Below, piece after piece: positions 7,198 to 10,614 of a stretch of DNA of 10,614 nucleotides; position 1 is the stretch's first letter, and every line of letters begins with the position of its first letter. The position numbers were made by a program, and so were the translations under genes. The stretch lies in assembly GCA_016875755.1 (NCBI GenBank), contig VGOX01000045.1:1-10614 (forward strand), written 5' to 3'. This DNA is from Chloroflexota bacterium (GTDB lineage: Bacteria > Chloroflexota > Anaerolineae > Anaerolineales > Villigracilaceae). The notes under the pieces were generated by a model. It did no database searches, was not told the origin of the DNA, and saw only the letters and a program-made list of their open reading frames with translations.

Positions 7198-8570
7198 ATG
7201 CCGCTCACGCCTTGCTTGGTCTTTACTTTCTCCACCAACTCCAGCGCGATCTGTAAACCTTCTTCCTGTTCGCCGCCTTTTTCTTTGGCAGTTTCCATGC
7301 GTTTTAGAATTTTCTCTGGCACAAACACGCCAGGGATTTTCTTGTCCATATAGGCGGCGGTTTTGAAATTCTTCAAGGGGGTAATGCCGATCAAAATATA
7401 CACTTTGTCCAGAATATCCCGTTTCGCGATTTCATTCAGCCATTCATCGAGCGCATCTGCATCGAAGACGACATTGGTTTGGAAGAACTGCGCCCCCGCA
7501 TTGACCTTCTTCTGCTCGCGCAATGCCTGAAATTTCATATTGGACGCAAATGGCGAAGCCGCCGCGCCGAGAAAATACTTCGGTGGAGTTTTGATCTCGC
7601 GCCCGTCGAGATATTTCGCTTCATCCCTTAACCGACGCAGGACCCACAGCATTTGAATTCCGTCCAAATCGACAATATCCATGCGCCCCTGCGGGCCAGG
7701 TCCCAGTGACATGCTATCGCCTGTTAAACAAAGGATGTTGCGCACACCCAACGCAGAGGCGCCCATCACGCTCGATTGCATACTGATGCGGGTGTGGTCG
7801 CGCCCTGTGATCTGCATCACGGGGTCGGCGCCCAAGTCCAATGCAATCTTGCTGCACGCCACCGATGACATACGCGGAATCGCCGATGCGCTGTCGGTGA
7901 AGTTGAGCGCCGCCACATACGGCTTGAGCATTTCGATATTCTGTTTGAATTTATCAGTATTGATCGAGAGGGGCGGGGTGACCTCCGCGGCAACGACGAA
8001 TTCCCCCGCTTTCAATCTGCGTTCCAATTCGGATACGGGTTCGTCATATTTTGGCGCGTGATACTCGGCGTCACCCTGCCACCAATCGGGTTGGCGTACA
8101 GGCCGAAAGATGGCATCCAAAGTTTGAGAAACAGAATCAGGCTTCCCCGAAGTCAGACCCGAGGCGATGGTTTTTAATCCAATTTTGCCCGCCTGTTCAA
8201 ATACGTCACCCCAAGAGTCTGTCCCTGCTTTTTTCCAATCCATGGGTGGCAGCACTTCAAGTAATAATGCTTCGCGACCAAGTTTGAATGACCGTTCGTA
8301 AATCTTGTACCAAATACACGGACGAGATTCGTCCACATAACATTTTTCAGGAGTCGACCCGCCGCAGGGTCCGTTGCGCAAACCCTTTGGGCATTCCATC
8401 GGGCAGATGAAAGCCGTCTCTTGTAGAAGGCAATTGCCGCACATGCGGCATCCGAAAAGCGGGCTTTTTACTGCCAGCTCGATCTTTGCCAGCACGCGTT
8501 TTTTGAACGGCTGGCGTTGGAACGGCATGAACGGTGGTTGATAGCGGCGACCTGGGGTAAATCCGGGCAT
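7080..8570 (-). CDS. metF: Methylenetetrahydrofolate reductase with N-terminal MetV-like domain (MetV-MetF fusion)
   Basis: This 496-residue cytoplasmic protein should reduce 5,10-methylene-H4folate to 5-methyl-H4folate, as in methionine synthesis or the methyl branch of the Wood-Ljungdahl pathway. Residues about 30-110 form a cysteine-rich domain like MetV (the 'MTHFR C-terminal' family). Cysteines lie at 41, 44, 47, 56, 60, 69, 77 and 85, with the signature CPKGLRNGPCGG at 60-71. Residues about 188-478 are the MetF flavin barrel, with Glu196 in AAEVTPP, CLTGDSMSLGP at 281-291 (Asp285) and a closing GIHLMAVGWEEIVPRI at 457-472. MetV and MetF are separate proteins in classical acetogens; here the order is V then F in one chain. 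The ATG at 8568-8570 has an AGGAGAT ribosome-binding site six bases upstream (complement of 8577-8583). The gene is convergent with hycI and overlaps it by 118 bp. The last 15 or so residues (SSDQSMNISS onward) look non-family. Confidence 0.93.
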   Translation of the reverse strand: MPGFTPGRRYQPPFMPFQRQPFKKRVLAKIELAVKSPLFGCRMCGNCLLQETAFICPMECPKGLRNGPCGGSTPEKCYVDESRPCIWYKIYERSFKLGREALLLEVLPPMDWKKAGTDSWGDVFEQAGKIGLKTIASGLTSGKPDSVSQTLDAIFRPVRQPDWWQGDAEYHAPKYDEPVSELERRLKAGEFVVAAEVTPPLSINTDKFKQNIEMLKPYVAALNFTDSASAIPRMSSVACSKIALDLGADPVMQITGRDHTRISMQSSVMGASALGVRNILCLTGDSMSLGPGPQGRMDIVDLDGIQMLWVLRRLRDEAKYLDGREIKTPPKYFLGAAASPFASNMKFQALREQKKVNAGAQFFQTNVVFDADALDEWLNEIAKRDILDKVYILIGITPLKNFKTAAYMDKKIPGVFVPEKILKRMETAKEKGGEQEEGLQIALELVEKVKTKQGVSGIHLMAVGWEEIVPRIVMEAGLEKSSDQSMNISSTTSLTA

Positions 8571-8576
8571 AAGACT

Positions 8577-8583
8577 ATCTCCT
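8577..8583 (-). promoter_or_regulatory. Ribosome-binding site of metF
   Basis: On the minus strand this reads AGGAGAT, a near-perfect Shine-Dalgarno sequence six bases before the metF ATG (8570-8568). It fixes the start of the MetV-MetF fusion and shows that the cysteine-rich domain belongs to the same protein. Confidence 0.8.
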
Positions 8584-8587
8584 GATG

Positions 8588-8608
8588 GATTATATATTAT
8601 ATATAATC
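8588..8608. promoter_or_regulatory. Perfect inverted repeat (10-1-10) overlapping promoter-like boxes: candidate operator
   Basis: The arms GATTATATAT and ATATATAATC are exact reverse complements around a single central T. The element lies 17 bases upstream of the metF start codon, just before its ribosome-binding site. On the minus strand it contains TATAAT twice (8596-8601 and 8589-8594), so it probably includes the metF -10 region. It also contains TATAAT on the plus strand (8602-8607). No clear -35 box is visible in either direction. A dimeric repressor binding here could block metF transcription. Simple AT-rich composition is the competing explanation. Confidence 0.5.
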
Positions 8609-8655
8609 TTACCCGAACTGGTTTTTTTTGGAAAGGTGGAACCTGCCTGATTCGG

Positions 8656-8661
8656 TATAAT
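8656..8661 (+). promoter_or_regulatory. Consensus -10 box (TATAAT) directly before the CAP-LysM gene; possible leaderless transcript
   Basis: A perfect TATAAT ends seven bases before the ATG at 8669, and no Shine-Dalgarno sequence lies between them. If this box is used, transcription would begin at or next to the start codon and give a leaderless mRNA. No convincing -35 hexamer is seen at 16-18 bases upstream (8633-8638 reads AAGGTG). Confidence 0.5.
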
Positions 8662-8668
8662 TTTTGAC

Positions 8669-9670
8669 ATGAAACGATTTGCTTACTGGATAGTCCTCCC
8701 GCTTCTTTTCCTGACCTTGAGCCTGTCTCCGTCCATGCAGGCGGGTGCCCAGCCCGGGCATTTTTCTCCCAACCGCTCTGCCCAAGAGTTGATCTCAGAA
8801 GTTAATGTCTTGCGCGCTTCGAACTCTTTGCCGCCGCTTCAAGCAGATGCGACCCTGATGCGCACTGCCCAAACCCATGCAGAGTATATTGCAGGCACAG
8901 GTGTGTTGACGCAATTCAGCGCGGACGGAAAGCGCCCGTATCAACGCGCACTCGATGCGGGTTATGCCGTGGCAGGCGACCTTTCATTGGGCGGTACTTT
9001 TTCTGAACTAATTCAATCCGGGATTGGCCTTACGCCTGCAGGTGTGGTCGATTTTTGGAGTGATAGCCCAACGCAGCGCAGCGCCATGCTATCCGCCGAC
9101 TTTCAAGAGGTTGGTGTTGGCGTGGCGGTTTCCAATGGTGTGACCTATTACGTTTTGGATCTTGGTGCGCAAGTCGATCCCTCCCTGCCGACCGCGACCC
9201 CTGAAATTCCAGGTCAATTTGTCATTTCCACGGCAGGCGCCCGGGGTACCGAAGCCGTATTTGTGATCGTAAGTACTCCTCAAGAGAATGGCGAGAATTT
9301 TCATGTAGTCCGAAAAGGGGACGCTTTATGGAGTATTGCACTGGCGTACGGAACCACGATCGAAACCTTGAAAACCCTAAACCGCCTTGGTACCGATGAG
9401 ATTTTTGAAGGGCAAACCCTGCTTGTTCAACCTGCCGCAACCGAGACACCAACCCCAACACCTACTTTCACTGCAACAGCGCCGCCCACTTCTACTGCTA
9501 CTTTGACAGCCTCGCCAACCGCCACAGCGACGGCAACACCGCTGCCCGTCGCGCCTTTTTCAATGCAAAGCGGCGGTTTGGTTGTGGGAATAATCGTCCT
9601 TGCCGCATTACTTGCAGCAGGCATTGGATCTGTGCTTGCCAAAAGAAGAACCGGTAAAACCTCCGATTAG
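8669..9670 (+). CDS. Secreted, membrane-anchored CAP (SCP/PR-1-like) domain protein with LysM and Pro/Thr-rich stalk
   Basis: This 333-residue protein appears to be exported and held on the cell surface. Residues 1-27 are a signal peptide (MKRF, then a hydrophobic core, then MQAGA before QPG). Residues about 36-168 are a CAP domain, with RTAQTHAEYIA (His70, Glu72), FSELI (Glu113) and VVDFWSDSPTQRSAML; the histidine usual in the SPxHR motif is Gln136. Residues 211-254 form one LysM module (FHVVRKGDALWSIALAYGTT...LNRL...EGQTLLVQP), which should bind peptidoglycan or a related glycan. Residues about 258-293 are a Pro/Thr/Ala tract, followed by a membrane helix at about 303-324 and a basic tail (KRRTGKTSD). 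There is no LPxTG sorting motif. The biochemical role of bacterial CAP domains is poorly known. It is divergent from metF and shows no obvious link to the hydrogenase genes. Confidence 0.9.
   Translation: MKRFAYWIVLPLLFLTLSLSPSMQAGAQPGHFSPNRSAQELISEVNVLRASNSLPPLQADATLMRTAQTHAEYIAGTGVLTQFSADGKRPYQRALDAGYAVAGDLSLGGTFSELIQSGIGLTPAGVVDFWSDSPTQRSAMLSADFQEVGVGVAVSNGVTYYVLDLGAQVDPSLPTATPEIPGQFVISTAGARGTEAVFVIVSTPQENGENFHVVRKGDALWSIALAYGTTIETLKTLNRLGTDEIFEGQTLLVQPAATETPTPTPTFTATAPPTSTATLTASPTATATATPLPVAPFSMQSGGLVVGIIVLAALLAAGIGSVLAKRRTGKTSD
9440..9547 (+). repeat. Low-complexity Pro/Thr/Ala-coding tract
   Basis: Codons for Thr, Pro and Ala recur in TPTPTPT- and TATAT-like runs (residues 258-293 of the CAP-LysM protein). 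This gives a degenerate ACN/CCN/GCN repeat. It encodes an extended stalk between the LysM module and the membrane helix. Tracts of this kind are frequent in exported Anaerolineae proteins and may vary in length by slippage. Confidence 0.7.
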
Positions 9671-9714
9671 TATCATCTACTTTCCATTGCTTACCAACCT
9701 GTTCCAGTTATGTT

Positions 9715-9723
9715 TGATATACT
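9715..9723 (+). promoter_or_regulatory. Candidate extended -10 promoter for the formate/nitrite transporter gene
   Basis: TGATATACT combines a TGn element with a TATACT hexamer (9718-9723) and lies 44 bases before the GTG start, inside the 97-base gap after the CAP-LysM stop. No good -35 box is seen at standard spacing, which is tolerable for an extended -10 promoter. No hairpin plus T-run terminator is visible in the gap, so read-through from the upstream gene is also possible. Confidence 0.35.
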
Positions 9724-9750
9724 TTGAGTTGTGAAAAAAGTCATAACCCA

Positions 9751-9759
9751 AAGGAAGGG
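9751..9759 (+). promoter_or_regulatory. Ribosome-binding site deciding the GTG start of the transporter gene
   Basis: AAGGAAGGG lies eight bases before GTG 9768-9770. No ATG occurs in frame before the first conserved residues, so this site supports the GTG as the true start. Confidence 0.65.
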
Positions 9760-9767
9760 CTAAGCCT

Positions 9768-10614
9768 GTGACTGAAATTCGAATTGACTCATTGTTGCCT
9801 GCTGAAATGGCGACCCGAGCCGAGTATCTTGGTGTCCGCAAGGCGGAAATGCCAGCCTTCACCATGTTGATGCTGTCCATTCTTGCTGGTGCTTTCATTG
9901 CCCTTGGAGCGATCTTTTCCACCACTGTTGCGGCGGGTGGTATGTCTGTCACCGATGCGAGCGGGGCAGTGGCGTATACGACAGGTCTTCCATACGGCAC
10001 TACCCGCCTATTGGCGGGTCTGGCCTTCTGCCTTGGCCTTATCCTGGTTGTGGTGGGCGGCGCGGAATTGTTCACTGGTAACAATCTGATCGTCATGGCA
10101 TGGGCGAGCGGCAAGGTGACAGGGCGTGCTCTGCTTCGGAATTGGACGATCGTGTATTTTGGCAATTTCCTCGGTTCCATCGGAACTGCCATTTTGATGT
10201 TCTTTACAAAGCAATACACCTTCGGTTCAGATGCGATCGGAATTACCGCATTGCGTATCGCAGTTGGAAAATGCGACCTCGATTTTGTTCAGGCAGTGGC
10301 ACTGGGCGTTCTGTGTAACGCACTTGTCTGTCTTGCTGTGTGGCTGACCTATAGCGCCCGAACCACACTGGATAAGATCGTCTCGATCATCTTCCCGATT
10401 ACTGCTTTTGTGGCAGCCGGGTTCGAGCACAGCATTGCCAATATGTACTTTATTCCATATGCCCTGCTGGTAAAAGGATTTGACCCTGAATATATGGCAA
10501 AAGTCGGTGATAAGGTGGCAAATTTGGACGCGCTGACGTGGCAGGGTTTCTTTATCAATAACCTGATTCCTGTTACTATTGGAAATATCATTGGCGGGGC
10601 AGTTCTTGTGGCTG
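9768..10614 (+). CDS. focA: Formate/nitrite transporter (FNT) family channel, 3' partial
   Basis: The reading frame from GTG 9768 runs open to the window edge for 282 codons, close to the usual full length of this family, so only a few C-terminal residues should be missing. The protein has about six membrane helices and FNT signatures: GAFIALGAIFS near residues 41-51, the omega-loop motif GGAELFTGNN (Glu100) and the pore-histidine motif AAGFEHSIANMYFIP (His221). A second half motif, FINNLIPVTIGNIIGGA, closes the fold. FNT proteins are pentameric inner-membrane channels for formate, nitrite or related small anions. Substrate cannot be fixed from sequence alone. The nearby hydrogenlyase-type hydrogenase and MTHFR favour formate, so the symbol reflects that inference. 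NirC (nitrite) or FdhC-like uptake remain alternatives. The start is supported by AAGGAAGGG at 9751-9759. Confidence 0.9.
   Translation, partial: MTEIRIDSLLPAEMATRAEYLGVRKAEMPAFTMLMLSILAGAFIALGAIFSTTVAAGGMSVTDASGAVAYTTGLPYGTTRLLAGLAFCLGLILVVVGGAELFTGNNLIVMAWASGKVTGRALLRNWTIVYFGNFLGSIGTAILMFFTKQYTFGSDAIGITALRIAVGKCDLDFVQAVALGVLCNALVCLAVWLTYSARTTLDKIVSIIFPITAFVAAGFEHSIANMYFIPYALLVKGFDPEYMAKVGDKVANLDALTWQGFFINNLIPVTIGNIIGGAVLVA

Noticed and set aside
8588..8629. AT palindrome followed by a T8 run (8622-8629) as a rho-independent terminator
   Set aside because: The stem is pure A/T apart from its end pair, is 13 bases from the T-run, and no plus-strand gene ends just upstream.
9590..9670. LPxTG-type sorting signal at the end of the CAP-LysM protein
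   Set aside because: There is a membrane helix and basic tail, but no LPxTG or similar motif before the helix.
9671..9767. Terminator or small RNA in the gap before the transporter gene
   Set aside because: No GC-rich hairpin with a T-run and no conserved RNA pattern was seen; only weak promoter-like boxes are present.
9677..10219. 180-codon open frame on the minus strand opposite the transporter gene
   Set aside because: It is very rich in Arg, Pro and Ala with no domain-like pattern, and it lies antisense to a clear FNT gene. It is a shadow frame.

Overview
The window most likely comes from an anaerobic or facultative member of the Chloroflexota (Anaerolineae-like). This is inferred from moderate GC, a secreted CAP/LysM protein with a long Pro/Thr tract typical of that class, and the mix of a complex-I-like hydrogenase with C1 genes. 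No rRNA or other taxonomic marker is present, so the assignment is tentative.

Bases 2-7197 (+ strand) form one tight operon, entered in mid-gene. It encodes a membrane-bound group 4 (energy-converting, formate-hydrogenlyase-like) [NiFe] hydrogenase: a NuoL-type antiporter-like subunit (5' truncated), a second MrpD/NuoN-type antiporter-like subunit, a small NuoA-like membrane protein, the small subunit (NuoB/HycG type), the large subunit with fused NuoC and NuoD domains (HycE type), the NuoH/HycD-type membrane anchor, a 2x[4Fe-4S] ferredoxin subunit (NuoI/HycF type) and a HycI-type maturation protease. Four junctions are ATGA stop/start overlaps. Both Ni-Fe ligand motifs are intact in the large subunit, and the second is followed by a 28-residue C-terminal tail of the kind the protease removes. 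The complex should pass electrons from a reduced donor (ferredoxin, or a formate dehydrogenase not in view) to protons, or the reverse, coupled to H+ or Na+ movement.

Bases 7080-8570 (- strand) encode a methylenetetrahydrofolate reductase in which a cysteine-rich MetV-like domain is fused ahead of the MetF barrel. Its 3' end overlaps the protease gene tail-to-tail by 118 bp. Its upstream region (8571-8668) is shared with a divergent gene and holds a perfect AT-rich inverted repeat and two promoter-like boxes.

Bases 8669-9670 (+) encode a secreted CAP-domain protein with one LysM, a Pro/Thr-rich stalk and a C-terminal membrane helix. Bases 9768-10614 (+) encode a formate/nitrite transporter family channel with a GTG start; the window end cuts it a few residues short. 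Taken together, the hydrogenase, the methyl-branch reductase and a probable formate channel suggest a locus for formate/H2/C1 metabolism. That functional link is inferred from gene proximity only.
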